From: Planctomycetia bacterium
GTDB lineage: Bacteria > Planctomycetota > Phycisphaerae > Phycisphaerales > SM1A02
Length of the DNA: 64,000 bases
Assembly (NCBI GenBank): GCA_005790605.1
Contig: SXUI01000075.1
Location: 1-64,000 of the forward strand
Direction: 5' to 3'
Shown: positions 49,164-57,825 of the stretch, one piece after another
Layout of the letters: each line of letters begins with the position of its first letter
Numbering within the stretch: the stretch's first letter is position 1
Notes under the pieces: generated by a model
Database searches by the model: none
The model's input: only the letters and a program-made list of their open reading frames with translations
Told to the model about the DNA's origin: nothing
Program-made: the position numbers and the translations under genes

Positions 49164-49846
49164 GGTGCCGCCTCGGGACTCCCACGCCACGCGAGCGCAA
49201 GGTCATATTGCGTACGGACAGCCTGTTCAAGCACCGCGAGCGCCTCGTCAGGCGGCATGGCCGCGATCAACGCTCCATCGAGCGGTTCCCCTACTGTCAC
49301 GCGCAACTTCCCTAGAAAACGAGGCAGTTTGCGTGATCGAGGCCAGACGGAGTAGCTGCCTGCGATGCCCATCGGAACGATCTTCGGCTTCGCCTTGCGG
49401 ATGAGGAGGAGTAACCCGCGTCGAAATGGTTGCACGGAACCGTCCGGACTCCGTGAGCCTTCGGGATACATGCATACACATCGACCCGCTTGCAATTCTT
49501 CAATCGAGATCTTGAGCGCTTCTCCATCGCCACCTCGTTCTGAGATTGGCTTCGCGCCAAGTGATTTGATGATCCATCCGAACGGACCGCGAAACAGCCC
49601 TCGCTTCGCGATGATCGTGTACTGACGATCACAAATTGCCGCGCCGTTACAAAGCGGATCGAGGTAACTCTGATGATTCGAAATGAAGAGCACGCTCCCG
49701 CTACGCGGAACGAGTTCCTTTCCTCGGATGCGCAGACCATAGAGCACGACACAAGGCACTCGCATGATGGCTTCTGCGATAGCCCACCACAACACCTGCA
49801 GTCTCGACTTCCCAGGAACGCGATCAGAGAACCTGAACCATCTCAC
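49160..49846 (-). CDS. plsC: 1-acyl-glycerol-3-phosphate acyltransferase (PlsC family)
   Basis: The 228 residues have the PlsC motifs. VLFISNHQSYLDPL fits N-H-x4-D. IAKRGLFRGPFGWIIKSLG follows, and CMYPEGSRSPDGS is the substrate-binding E-G-S/T-R. Such enzymes acylate lysophosphatidate at the inner membrane in phospholipid synthesis. The N-terminal hydrophobic stretch (LWWAIAEAIMRVPCVVLYGL) anchors it. The start is GTG overlapping the cmk stop as GTGA. The cmk-plsC order is common in other bacteria. Confidence 0.92.
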   Translation of the reverse strand: MRWFRFSDRVPGKSRLQVLWWAIAEAIMRVPCVVLYGLRIRGKELVPRSGSVLFISNHQSYLDPLCNGAAICDRQYTIIAKRGLFRGPFGWIIKSLGAKPISERGGDGEALKISIEELQAGRCVCMYPEGSRSPDGSVQPFRRGLLLLIRKAKPKIVPMGIAGSYSVWPRSRKLPRFLGKLRVTVGEPLDGALIAAMPPDEALAVLEQAVRTQYDLALAWRGSPEAAP

Positions 49847-50667
49847 GAAGGACGATCTTTCGAAGAGAGGTCATCGACCAAGCCGTGAGGTGCTCGCGGC
49901 GGAAGCCCGTGCGTTCGTGTCGCGTGCTTCCGCACGATCAACTCGAGGGCATCGACGACGGATTCGACATCCAAATGGCCCGTGTCGACGACATCCGCAC
50001 CAACTGGTCGCACGAGCGGCCCTTCGCTCCGCGCACGATCACTCGCGTCGCGAGACACGATGGATTCAAGAATCGCCGCAGCATCAATGTGGACGCCCTT
50101 GGCTTGCAATTGTTCCGCGCGCCGCTGCGCACGAATCTCCGGCGAAGCGTCAAGGTAAATGCGCACCGTGGCATCAGGAAAGACCGCAGATCCCTGATCT
50201 CTTCCTTCAGTCACGAGGCGAGGATGCGCCGCTGCAATCGCGCGCTGCTGTCGAACCATCGCGCGACGGACATTCGCGTTGCAGGCGATGATCGCAACGG
50301 CTGCGGTTACTGCAGGCGTGCGAATCGACTCGCCACACGGGCGACCGTCGATGAAGAGTTCCGGAGGGTCTGCTTTCCAGTCGAATCGAAGCGTCGAAGC
50401 GAGCGCAAGCGCCGTGATCCGTTCCTCATCGCGTGGATCGATGCCGCTCTCGAGTGCTCGCCACGCAATTGCACGGTACATCGCTCCCGTGTCAAGAAAC
50501 TCAAGACCGAGCCGACGCGCAAGTCCCGACGCGACGGTTGACTTTCCAGTACCCGCTGGTCCGTCGATCGTCACGATGATGGATGCTGCGGCAGTCAAGG
50601 TCATCGTCAGTTGCATGGGTCTTGCTTCTCGCGAAATCGCAGGCAACTCGCCCTGCGTGGCAGTCAC
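49843..50667 (-). CDS. cmk: Cytidylate kinase
   Basis: Cmk phosphorylates CMP and dCMP. The P-loop is VTIDGPAGTGKSTVASGLA, followed by LGLEFLDTGAMYRAIAWRAL. The NMP-binding and lid parts are VTEGRDQGSAVFPDATVRIY and ASDRARSEGPLVRP. The listed GTG start directly abuts the upstream stop (TGAGTG), but it gives a 38-residue extension before the P-loop strand. ATG codons at 50616 or 50604 fit the family length better. The operon order is epimerase-like, cmk, plsC, cca. Confidence 0.93.
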   Translation of the reverse strand: MTATQGELPAISREARPMQLTMTLTAAASIIVTIDGPAGTGKSTVASGLARRLGLEFLDTGAMYRAIAWRALESGIDPRDEERITALALASTLRFDWKADPPELFIDGRPCGESIRTPAVTAAVAIIACNANVRRAMVRQQRAIAAAHPRLVTEGRDQGSAVFPDATVRIYLDASPEIRAQRRAEQLQAKGVHIDAAAILESIVSRDASDRARSEGPLVRPVGADVVDTGHLDVESVVDALELIVRKHATRTHGLPPRAPHGLVDDLSSKDRPS

Positions 50668-51540
50668 TCAATCATGCGACTCATCGTCGCCGCCTTCGAG
50701 CAGCGCCTCAAGCGACTTGAAGTCTTCCGCCTCCAGCTCCGGCGGAGAGGTCAAGGCGCTCAGCATGTCACGCGCGAGCTCAATGTCCTTCACGACATTC
50801 GTCTTCGGTCCAACATTGACAAGATCCACCGCGAGGGTGTTGGAGTAACCGACGGCAAGAATGCTCGTGACGCACTCCTCGAGATCGAAACCAGTGTGTT
50901 TTCCAGCCTTAAACCCACCAATCGAGGCGCTAATCGCTTGCGCGTACGGGGCAAGGCGTCGGAGCGCTTTGCTAATGCCGCCGCTCTTTGCGGCCGCTGC
51001 GAACGATGGGTAACTGCCAATGCGGAATCCACCGATCTTCTTGATGAGTTCGGTCAGCTTCGCTGGGTCGTCAGTCAGTCCTTCGTTGGGAGTGAGTAAC
51101 AAGTTCAACTCGAATCGGTCGAGTTCATGCACACACTGCTTCACGCCCTTCGCAGTCAATTCGAATGCTTCATCCGTGTCGGGCGCCGCGCAACGCACAG
51201 CGAGCGCTGGGCACTGCAGTTTATTAGCGGCGTTGCCGAGGACTTTCAGTCGTTGACGAGTCTGGGCCCATGTCGCGGTTCGATCCGTGAAATCGATGGG
51301 CGTGTCTTCGATGAGGAGAAGCACAGGACAGCCCGCGCGGTCCGCTGAATCGCGCAGCTTGTCGATCTGCTGCACGCCAAATCCCTTCAGCATGTCAGCT
51401 GGAATGTTGAGCCCGCGTAATCGGAGCTGCCGCTCAGTAAACGCCGGCACCGCGAAGATGTCCGGGATGCCAAGCCCTGGTTTTCCAACCAGCGTTCGCA
51501 GCGAACCAGCGGAGAGGGTCAGGAGGATCTCATTCTGCAC
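50668..51540 (-). CDS. TIM-barrel sugar isomerase/epimerase-like protein
   Basis: The 290 residues resemble the xylose isomerase-like TIM-barrel superfamily. N-terminal strands are followed by GLNIPADMLKGFGVQQIDKL, a helix-strand repeat with CPALAVRCAAPDTDEAFELT, LNLLLTPNEGLTDDPAKL, and IGGFRIGSYPSFAAAAKSGG. The C-terminal repeat is YSNTLAVDLVNVG. The usual metal-ligand Glu/Asp/His set cannot be fully assigned, so activity is uncertain. It is the first gene of the operon with cmk, plsC and cca. Confidence 0.7.
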   Translation of the reverse strand: MQNEILLTLSAGSLRTLVGKPGLGIPDIFAVPAFTERQLRLRGLNIPADMLKGFGVQQIDKLRDSADRAGCPVLLLIEDTPIDFTDRTATWAQTRQRLKVLGNAANKLQCPALAVRCAAPDTDEAFELTAKGVKQCVHELDRFELNLLLTPNEGLTDDPAKLTELIKKIGGFRIGSYPSFAAAAKSGGISKALRRLAPYAQAISASIGGFKAGKHTGFDLEECVTSILAVGYSNTLAVDLVNVGPKTNVVKDIELARDMLSALTSPPELEAEDFKSLEALLEGGDDESHD

Positions 51541-51651
51541 AGCTCAGGTTTCCTCAGTAGTTCCACACTCGCGACACGGGACGAACAGACTGCATTCTAA
51601 TGACTTATGTCTCGCGAACAGCACTGCATTCGCGCGGTTGATCGCGCGCGC

Positions 51652-51722
51652 TGAAGTCGTTGATCGCTCAAAGCCTGGGAGCGAAGAAAACGCCGACAGG
51701 ACTTCATGTCGGCGCTTCCCAG
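51652..51722. ncRNA. Candidate structured RNA or leader element
   Basis: An 8-bp stem (CGCCGACA 51691-51698 with TGTCGGCG 51707-51714) sits inside a 7-bp outer stem (CTGGGAG 51675-51681 with TTCCCAG 51716-51722). The loop GACTTCA (51700-51706) is fully complementary to TGAAGTC at 51652-51658, so a pseudoknot is possible. Read on the minus strand, the inner hairpin is followed by TTTTCTTCGC and could be a terminator or attenuator in the leader of the cmk operon. The inverted repeats do not tell which strand is transcribed, and no known riboswitch class was recognised. Confidence 0.35.
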
Positions 51723-51759
51723 AGGGGAGAAAGAAATCGTTGGTCCGATGACCTGAGCC

Positions 51760-51778
51760 CATAATAAGTGGCTAGCCA
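51760..51778. promoter_or_regulatory. CATAAT/TATTAT box beside the palindrome TGGCTAGCCA
   Basis: CATAAT on the plus strand (51760-51765) or TATTAT on the minus strand (51761-51766) could be -10 elements. The perfect 10-bp palindrome TGGCTAGCCA at 51769-51778 lies against them like an operator. On the minus strand it would start a leader of roughly 200 nt for the cmk operon. Confidence 0.35.
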
Positions 51779-51869
51779 GTCCTCCGCAAGGGATATTCGG
51801 AAAAATCTGAAGGATCCGGCGATTCCGCTCGCAGCCGATCTTCCCCCGCTCAAGCGCCCTCGTCGTCGA

Positions 51870-51875
51870 TACCAT
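51870..51875 (+). promoter_or_regulatory. TACCAT, probable -10 element of gcvH
   Basis: TACCAT is followed by CACCCCCCCT and the gcvH ATG at 51886, a 10-nt spacing shared with uvrB and close to the 9 nt at uvrA and DUF4920. No ribosome-binding site fits into the C-run, in line with a leaderless transcript. Confidence 0.5.
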
Positions 51876-51885
51876 CACCCCCCCT

Positions 51886-52263
51886 ATGGCTACCCCCTCC
51901 GACTGTCGCTGCACTGAAACACATGAATGGGTCCGAAGCAACGCCGGTGGCGTGACGATGGGGATTACCCAGCACGCTGCGGACGCATTGACCGACATCA
52001 CCTTCGTCGGGCTGAAGCCAGTGGGTACGAAACTAAATGCCGGCGATTCCATCGGCGAGGTGGAGAGCGTGAAGACGACGAGCGACATCTACAGCGTCGT
52101 TGCGGGCACGATCACCGAGGTCAACGCAGCCGCCGTGAAGGATCCATCGCTGCTCAACAGCGATCCCTACGGCAATGGATGGCTCGTCAAGATTGCCTCC
52201 ACCGACACGGCCGCCGTCATGGGGCTGATGGATGCCGCTGCCTACGACGCGAAGCACCATTGA
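51886..52263 (+). CDS. gcvH: Glycine cleavage system H protein
   Basis: GcvH is the lipoyl carrier that shuttles the aminomethyl group between the P, T and L proteins. The 125 residues include ETHEWVRSNAG, then GITQHAADALTDITFVGLKP, and the lipoylation loop EVESVKTTSDIYS with Lys63. The C-terminal end is SLLNSDPYGNGWLVKIA. No other gcv gene is in the window, so H stands alone here. The preceding bases are a C-run with a TACCAT box and no Shine-Dalgarno sequence. The ABC transporter pair begins 35 bp downstream. Confidence 0.95.
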   Translation: MATPSDCRCTETHEWVRSNAGGVTMGITQHAADALTDITFVGLKPVGTKLNAGDSIGEVESVKTTSDIYSVVAGTITEVNAAAVKDPSLLNSDPYGNGWLVKIASTDTAAVMGLMDAAAYDAKHH

Positions 52264-52298
52264 ACCAGCCCGCGCTGAGAGAATGAAGGCGAGACGCT

Positions 52299-53093
52299 GT
52301 GCATGCCGCTCCACTTGAACGCGACTTGACATTGCGCGCACCTTCACTGCGCGTGCGTCATCTCCATAAGTGTTTTACGCTCGGCACGGGAAGTGCGAAG
52401 CACTCGGTCCCCGCGCTTCGTGGCGTTGACTTTGACATCGAAGGCGCTGGTTTTTTCGCGGTGATGGGCGCGTCCGGCAGCGGCAAGAGCACGCTACTCC
52501 ATCTCCTCGCAGGGCTCGATCGCGTCGACGCTGGCGAGATCGAGGTGCAGGGTTCGCGGGTCGATCAGATGACCGAATCAGAGCTCACGCTCTATCGTCG
52601 GCGCGACATCGGCATCGTTTTTCAACAATTCAATCTCCTGAGCGCGATGACGGCCCTCGAAAATGTGCTTCTTCCGAGCGCATTGGACAACGCCCCGCAA
52701 CCAGCCATGCGAGCGCGAGCAGTCGGACTGCTTGAGGGATTCGGCCTCGGTGCACGCATGCAGCATCGACCCGATGCGCTGAGCGGCGGAGAACAACAAC
52801 GCGTCGCTATTGCACGCGCGATGCTGTTTTCGCCGCCGATCCTCTTCGCTGATGAGCCGACAGGCAGCCTCGATAGCGAACACGGTCAGCGGCTGGCGCA
52901 GCTGCTGCGCACACTCGCGCATGAGCAGCGTGCACTTGTGCTGATGGTGACGCACGAAGCATCGATCGCGATGCATTGCGAAAAAGTCTTCGTCCTGCGA
53001 GACGGCCGTCTTGCGGGCTCCTTTACAACAGAGGGTCTCGATGCGGGCGAGTTGGCGCTTCGCGCACAAGAACTTGGTCGGCCGGCGCAGTAG
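52299..53093 (+). CDS. ABC transporter ATP-binding protein, LolD/MacB type
   Basis: The 264 residues are a full ABC ATPase. Walker A is [18 protein letters not shown], the Q-loop is [15 protein letters not shown], the signature is [16 protein letters not shown], Walker B is [12 protein letters not shown], and the H-loop is [11 protein letters not shown]. The arrangement is that of the LolD/MacB/FtsE group, which couples ATP hydrolysis to periplasmic work such as lipoprotein release. The 3' end overlaps the permease gene by 53 bp in another frame, so the two are translated from one mRNA. Confidence 0.94.
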   Translation: MHAAPLERDLTLRAPSLRVRHLHKCFTLGTGSAKHSVPALRGVDFDIEGAGFFAVMGASGSGKSTLLHLLAGLDRVDAGEIEVQGSRVDQMTESELTLYRRRDIGIVFQQFNLLSAMTALENVLLPSALDNAPQPAMRARAVGLLEGFGLGARMQHRPDALSGGEQQRVAIARAMLFSPPILFADEPTGSLDSEHGQRLAQLLRTLAHEQRALVLMVTHEASIAMHCEKVFVLRDGRLAGSFTTEGLDAGELALRAQELGRPAQ

Positions 53094-55620
53094 AACGATC
53101 TTGCTCGTCCTCGCCGTCGCGCTCGCGACCGCGCTCGTCGCTGCAGCGACGGCGGCGCTCTCCACTTTGCAATCGAGCTTCGATGCATCCATCAGTCGAG
53201 CGATCGGCGAAGCGGACGCGCGCGTCGTGCATCGCTACGGCGAGCCGTTTGAGCGATCCTGGATTGAAACGATCCGCGGATGGGACAAAGTTGAGGATGC
53301 CACCGGTGGACTCACGGGTTCGCTCACGCTCGCTCAGCAAGGCGCGCCCGAGATCGGACGCGAACTCCGCCGCGCGACGGTGCAAGCGCGGGGCGTCGAT
53401 CCTGTGCGCGATGCTGAGTTCCGTGAAATGGAAATGCGTGACGGGCGGAGACTCCATGCGGATGACGAAATCGTGCTCGATCCATCAAGCGCGAAAACGC
53501 TTGGCTTGAAGGTCGGCGACATCCTGCGCGTCCAAAGGTTCGGCTCGCCTATGGAACTCACCGTCGTGGGCATTTACGAACGCCCGTCACTTGGCGCCTT
53601 GCAGCGGCCGCTGACCTATCTCTCGCTTGCGTCACTCGAGCGGGCCGTACAACGGGACGGCCGCATCACCACACTCGCCATCAAACTTCAAGAGGGAACC
53701 GATGTCGCCGCATGGTGTGAGGCGCGCCGAGAGATGCTTCGAGATCCACTGATCCTCGAGCCAGCGGAACGCGTTCGCACCGGCATCGATCGGCAGCGCA
53801 TCGCCGCGCGCGTTGGGATCTGGATCGGCACCATCATCGGCATGCTCGCATGCGCCGCGATCATTACGGTCGGGATGACGACCGCCCTGCTTGAACAACT
53901 TCGAGAGATGGGAATCGCGCGCGCGATCGGTGCGAGTCGAATGCAGCTCGCGCTCGGGCAACTCCTCACGGGTTTGTGCATCGGAACCATCGGAAGCGCG
54001 CTCGGTGCGCCGCTTGGGCTCGCGATTGCGTGGGGGCTAGCGTTCTATTTCCGCGCAGACCTCCGCGGTCCATTCACTTGGAGTTGGAGCGGAGTGAGCA
54101 TGGCGGTCGTCGGAGCGATCGCCGCAGGTGTAGCGGGCGCGCTGTTTCCAGCGATCTTTGTTTCGCGTATCGCCCCACTCGATGCCCTTGCGATTCGCGC
54201 ACGCGCGGCTAGTCGGCGAGGCTTGCTTCGCGTGGCGGCGCTGGGCTGTCTGTTGATCGTCGCGCAACAGCTTTTGACGATCCCCGATTCGGCGGACACT
54301 CGCTTCTGGCTCTACGCGTCGCTTGGTCTGCCGATGCTTTTCGGAGGTTGGTTTCTCCTCGCGGTCCCACTCACAGTGCTCGCGAGCGGCCTGTGTGGCG
54401 GATTGCTTGAACGGTTCATGCGCATTCCTCGCGGGCTCCTGCGGGGCAATGTCCGCCGCATGCCGTATCGACTTGGATTCACCGCCGGCGCACTCATGGT
54501 TGCCATCGCGGTGCTCGTCAGCACGCAAGCCAATGGCGGATCGATCATCGACAACCTTCGCGAGCGCGTGCGTTTCGCCGATGGATTCGTGCTGTGCACC
54601 AATGGGCTTTCGCCAGCCGAACAGTCACGCATCGCAGCTGTGGAAGGCGTCGTCGCGGCACTTCCGATTGGCTACCTCCCCCTCAAGGTCGTCGATCAAC
54701 AGGTGTTTGGCGTGCAGGGCATTGGGCCGGAGAGCGTGGTCTGCGTTGGATTTCAGCCACGCGAGTTTCTCGCCATGAACAAACTCGATTGGCTCGAAGG
54801 GACACCTGAGCAGGCGATTCCAAAGTTGGAAGCCGGCAACAGCATCCTCGTCGCACCTGAATTCCTGCGAGCGCGAGGCATCGGCGTCGGTGATCACATC
54901 CGACTTGGAAGCGGGAAACACGAGCACGAGTTTGAAATCGTCGGAGTTGTTTCAGCTGCTGGACTCGATCTCGCGACGCAGGTGTATGGACTTCGAAGTG
55001 TCTACCTCGAGCAGGCGGTGAGCTGCGTGTTCATGGATATGCGCGCCGTGGCAGAGAAGTACGACACGCGCTCGGCGTACATGATGCAACTCCGACTTGC
55101 GAACGGAACAACGCCCGAAGATGAAACACGCATGGAGCGCGATGTGAGTGATGCGGTCGCGGGCGCGGTGTTCACGAGTGGGCGAGCCATCAAGGGATTT
55201 GTTGAGGAAATCGGGGGCGCGGTACTTGGGTTGTCGATGGCCGTAGCGTTTTCGGCGCTGCTCCTCGCGTCATTGGGCGTGAGTAGCGTGGTCGCAGCAG
55301 GCGTGCAAGCGCGCTCGAAAGAGTTTGCGGTGCTTCGAGCCATTGGCGGAAGTCCGGGACTGCTGCTCCGTCTCATCCTTGCGGAGACGACAGTGGTTGC
55401 GATCGGAGCCCTCGTCGCAGGCACGCTGCTTGGCCTCTCGCTCGCGTACATGGGCGCCGGCTTCTATCACGACTTCGCGGGACTCGATCTTCCGCTCTAC
55501 GCGCCGTGGAAACCCATCGCGCTTGGGGGTGCTGTGTTGATCACCGTCGCGCTGCTCGCAGCCCTCCCCGCCGCGCTGGGCTTGATGAAGCGGAGCGTTC
55601 GCCAGTTACTCGCCGCGTAG
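53041..55620 (+). CDS. FtsX/MacB-type ABC transporter permease
   Basis: The 859-residue permease has a double FtsX-domain architecture. The N-terminal helix ([20 protein letters not shown]) is followed by a MacB-like periplasmic domain (EFREMEMRDGRRLHADDEIV). A first set of helices follows (WIGTIIGMLACAAIITVGMT), then a long middle with more helices and a second periplasmic domain (FLRARGIGVGDHIRLGSGKH). The C-terminal FtsX set is VSSVVAAGVQARSKEFAVLR followed by AIGGSPGLLLRLIL. Ten or so helices and two soluble domains suggest it works as a single fused permease with the upstream ATPase, like lipoprotein or peptide extrusion systems. The start at 53041 is preferred over 53011. Confidence 0.92.
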   Translation: MRASWRFAHKNLVGRRSRTILLVLAVALATALVAAATAALSTLQSSFDASISRAIGEADARVVHRYGEPFERSWIETIRGWDKVEDATGGLTGSLTLAQQGAPEIGRELRRATVQARGVDPVRDAEFREMEMRDGRRLHADDEIVLDPSSAKTLGLKVGDILRVQRFGSPMELTVVGIYERPSLGALQRPLTYLSLASLERAVQRDGRITTLAIKLQEGTDVAAWCEARREMLRDPLILEPAERVRTGIDRQRIAARVGIWIGTIIGMLACAAIITVGMTTALLEQLREMGIARAIGASRMQLALGQLLTGLCIGTIGSALGAPLGLAIAWGLAFYFRADLRGPFTWSWSGVSMAVVGAIAAGVAGALFPAIFVSRIAPLDALAIRARAASRRGLLRVAALGCLLIVAQQLLTIPDSADTRFWLYASLGLPMLFGGWFLLAVPLTVLASGLCGGLLERFMRIPRGLLRGNVRRMPYRLGFTAGALMVAIAVLVSTQANGGSIIDNLRERVRFADGFVLCTNGLSPAEQSRIAAVEGVVAALPIGYLPLKVVDQQVFGVQGIGPESVVCVGFQPREFLAMNKLDWLEGTPEQAIPKLEAGNSILVAPEFLRARGIGVGDHIRLGSGKHEHEFEIVGVVSAAGLDLATQVYGLRSVYLEQAVSCVFMDMRAVAEKYDTRSAYMMQLRLANGTTPEDETRMERDVSDAVAGAVFTSGRAIKGFVEEIGGAVLGLSMAVAFSALLLASLGVSSVVAAGVQARSKEFAVLRAIGGSPGLLLRLILAETTVVAIGALVAGTLLGLSLAYMGAGFYHDFAGLDLPLYAPWKPIALGGAVLITVALLAALPAALGLMKRSVRQLLAA

Positions 55621-55670
55621 TTGAGCGCTCGCGCGCAGTTTGCCGCGAGGCGCGGCTCTCATCGCTTCCC

Positions 55671-55676
55671 TACCAT
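55671..55676 (+). promoter_or_regulatory. TACCAT, probable -10 element of uvrB
   Basis: TACCAT lies 10 nt before the ATG at 55687. It overlaps an earlier in-frame ATG (55675) that has been a plausible start only because of its reading frame. Comparison with the identical boxes before gcvH, uvrA and DUF4920 favours 55687. Confidence 0.5.
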
Positions 55677-55686
55677 GAGTGCACCG

Positions 55687-57825
55687 ATGCCATTTGAGCT
55701 CGTCTCACCATTTCAACCCAAGGGCGATCAACCGACGGCGATCGATGAACTCGCCAAAGGCGTGACGGACGGGCGGCGTCACCAAGTCTTGCTTGGAGCA
55801 ACTGGCACGGGCAAGACCTTCACCATCGCCAATGTGATCGCGCGCACCGGTCGACCTACGCTGCTCGTGAGCCACAATAAGACCCTCGCCGCGCAGCTCT
55901 ATGAAGAGATGAAGGAACTCTTCCCGCACAACGCGGTGAGTTACTTCGTGAGTTTTTACGACTACTACCAACCTGAGGCGTACATCCCGTCTCGGGACAT
56001 CTATATCGAGAAGGAGACGCAGCGCAACGAGGATCTCGATCGACTCCGCCTCGCGGCAACGAGCAATCTCGTCAGCCGTGAGGACTGCATCATCGTCGCG
56101 AGCGTTTCGTGCCTCTACGGACTGGGTTCGCCAGACGAGTTTCGCAATCGAGTGGTCATGATCGAACGAGGTATGCACCTTGAACGGCGCGCGTTCTTGC
56201 TGCAACTCTCCTCGATGCAATACAAGCGAGACGACATCGATCCAACCCGCGGCACCTACCGAGTGCGTGGAGATTGCATCGAGATCTATCCAGCCTCCGA
56301 GCAGCACGCAATCCGCATTGACTTCTTTGGCGATGTCATCGATTCCATCCAACTCTTCGCGCCACTCACGGGCGAACACCTTGCGGACGAGACACGCGCG
56401 TTTCTATTCCCCGCGGTGCACTATGTGATGCCGGAAGAGCGCAAACACGCGGCGCTCGCTTCGATTCGCGCGGAGCTCGACGCACAAGTCCTCGCGCTTC
56501 GCAGCGAAGGCAAACTCCTTGAAGCACAGCGGCTCATCGCGCGAACCAAGCATGACCTTGAGATGCTCGCGGAGGTTGGATTCTGCAACGGCATTGAGAA
56601 TTACTCGCGACACTTTGATGGCCGCGCCGCGGGCGAACGCGCATGGACGCTGCTCGATTACTTCCGCGCGGTGCCCAATCGAACGCCCGACGATTGGCTC
56701 GTCGTTGTAGATGAGTCACATGTCACGATGCCGCAGATTCGCGGCATGTACTTTGGCGATCGCGCGCGCAAACAAACCTTGGTCGATCATGGATTCCGAC
56801 TACCAAGTGCGCTCGACAATCGACCATTGAAGTTCGATGAGTTCTGCGAGATATGCCCACAGACGATCTTCGTGAGCGCGACGCCAGCGCCGTGGGAACT
56901 TGAACTCACCAATGGCGTGGTTGTGGAACAAGTCATCCGTCCCACAGGCCTCGTTGATCCGCCCATCGAAGTGCGCGCCGCTCGCAATCAGGTGCCTGAC
57001 TTGCTCATCGAGTGCCGCAAACGCGCGGATCGAGGCGAACGCACGCTCGTCACCGCGCTCACCAAGCGATTGTGCGAAGAATTGACGACCTACCTCGACG
57101 CGCAAGGGCTTCGCGTGCGCTATCTCCACAGCGAGATTGAGACGCTCGAACGACTCGAACTCCTGCGCGACTTGCGCGAGGGCGCCTTCGATGTCCTCGT
57201 GGGCGTCAATCTCTTGCGCGAAGGACTCGATCTGCCCGAGGTCTCGCTCGTGTGCATTCTCGACGCGGACAAAGAAGGCTTCCTCCGCAGCCAATCCTCA
57301 CTCATTCAAACCATGGGTCGCGCGGCGCGGCACGCCAACGCCAACGCGATCCTCTACGCCGATGCCATGACCGAGAGCATGCAACGCGCGATCACGGAAG
57401 TCGAACGCCGCCGACAGAAACAGCTCGCGTACAACAAAGAGCACAACCTCACGCCGAAGACGATTGAGAAGGCGATCCGTTCAGGCATTGCGCAAGAACT
57501 TGCAGCCGGTCGCGCTGCCAAGCGACGCATGCAGGAGAGCGAGCACCACGAGGACTTCGACGAAGACGACGGTGCTCCATCGACGCCGGAGGAGCTCACT
57601 GCGGACCGCGAGCGACTGCTCGATGAGCTTCGCGCGTCGATGCTCGAAGCGGCCGAACGACTCGACTTCGAAACGGCCGCGCGACTGCGCGACGACGTGC
57701 AATTAGTGGAGTCCCTTCCTGCCATGACCCGCCGCGGCATCGCCAAGAAGAAGCAGGAAACACAACAGCGCACCGAAGCCGGAAAACCTGGGTCACGGGC
57801 ACGGAAGAAAAAGTGGAAGAGTTAG
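55687..57825 (+). CDS. uvrB: UvrABC excinuclease subunit B
   Basis: UvrB is the damage-verifying helicase-like subunit. The protein begins MPFELVSPFQPKGDQPTAID, which is the usual UvrB start. It continues with Walker A GATGTGKTFTIA, the beta-hairpin region FVSFYDYYQPEAYIPSRDIY, DESHVTMPQIRGMY in motif II, and LREGLDLPEVSLV with IQTMGRAARH in motifs V and VI. The C-terminal UVR domain (DELRASMLEAAERLDFETAA) contacts UvrC. Length is about 712 aa. The TACCAT box 10 nt upstream supports 55687 over 55675. uvrA follows after a 592-bp gap. Confidence 0.96.
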   Translation: MPFELVSPFQPKGDQPTAIDELAKGVTDGRRHQVLLGATGTGKTFTIANVIARTGRPTLLVSHNKTLAAQLYEEMKELFPHNAVSYFVSFYDYYQPEAYIPSRDIYIEKETQRNEDLDRLRLAATSNLVSREDCIIVASVSCLYGLGSPDEFRNRVVMIERGMHLERRAFLLQLSSMQYKRDDIDPTRGTYRVRGDCIEIYPASEQHAIRIDFFGDVIDSIQLFAPLTGEHLADETRAFLFPAVHYVMPEERKHAALASIRAELDAQVLALRSEGKLLEAQRLIARTKHDLEMLAEVGFCNGIENYSRHFDGRAAGERAWTLLDYFRAVPNRTPDDWLVVVDESHVTMPQIRGMYFGDRARKQTLVDHGFRLPSALDNRPLKFDEFCEICPQTIFVSATPAPWELELTNGVVVEQVIRPTGLVDPPIEVRAARNQVPDLLIECRKRADRGERTLVTALTKRLCEELTTYLDAQGLRVRYLHSEIETLERLELLRDLREGAFDVLVGVNLLREGLDLPEVSLVCILDADKEGFLRSQSSLIQTMGRAARHANANAILYADAMTESMQRAITEVERRRQKQLAYNKEHNLTPKTIEKAIRSGIAQELAAGRAAKRRMQESEHHEDFDEDDGAPSTPEELTADRERLLDELRASMLEAAERLDFETAARLRDDVQLVESLPAMTRRGIAKKKQETQQRTEAGKPGSRARKKKWKS

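Larger units (their letters stand above)
51541..51885. other. 345-bp divergent intergenic region with structured elements
   Basis: This region separates the cmk operon (minus) from gcvH (plus). It contains a CGCGCG hairpin (51631-51648), the candidate RNA structure at 51652-51722, a CATAAT box next to a TGGCTAGCCA palindrome, and the gcvH TACCAT box. No protein-coding gene is supported. Confidence 0.7.

Noticed and set aside
51541-51885. Glycine riboswitch upstream of gcvH
   Set aside because: The conserved glycine aptamer core could not be found, and the TACCAT box places transcription just before the ATG.
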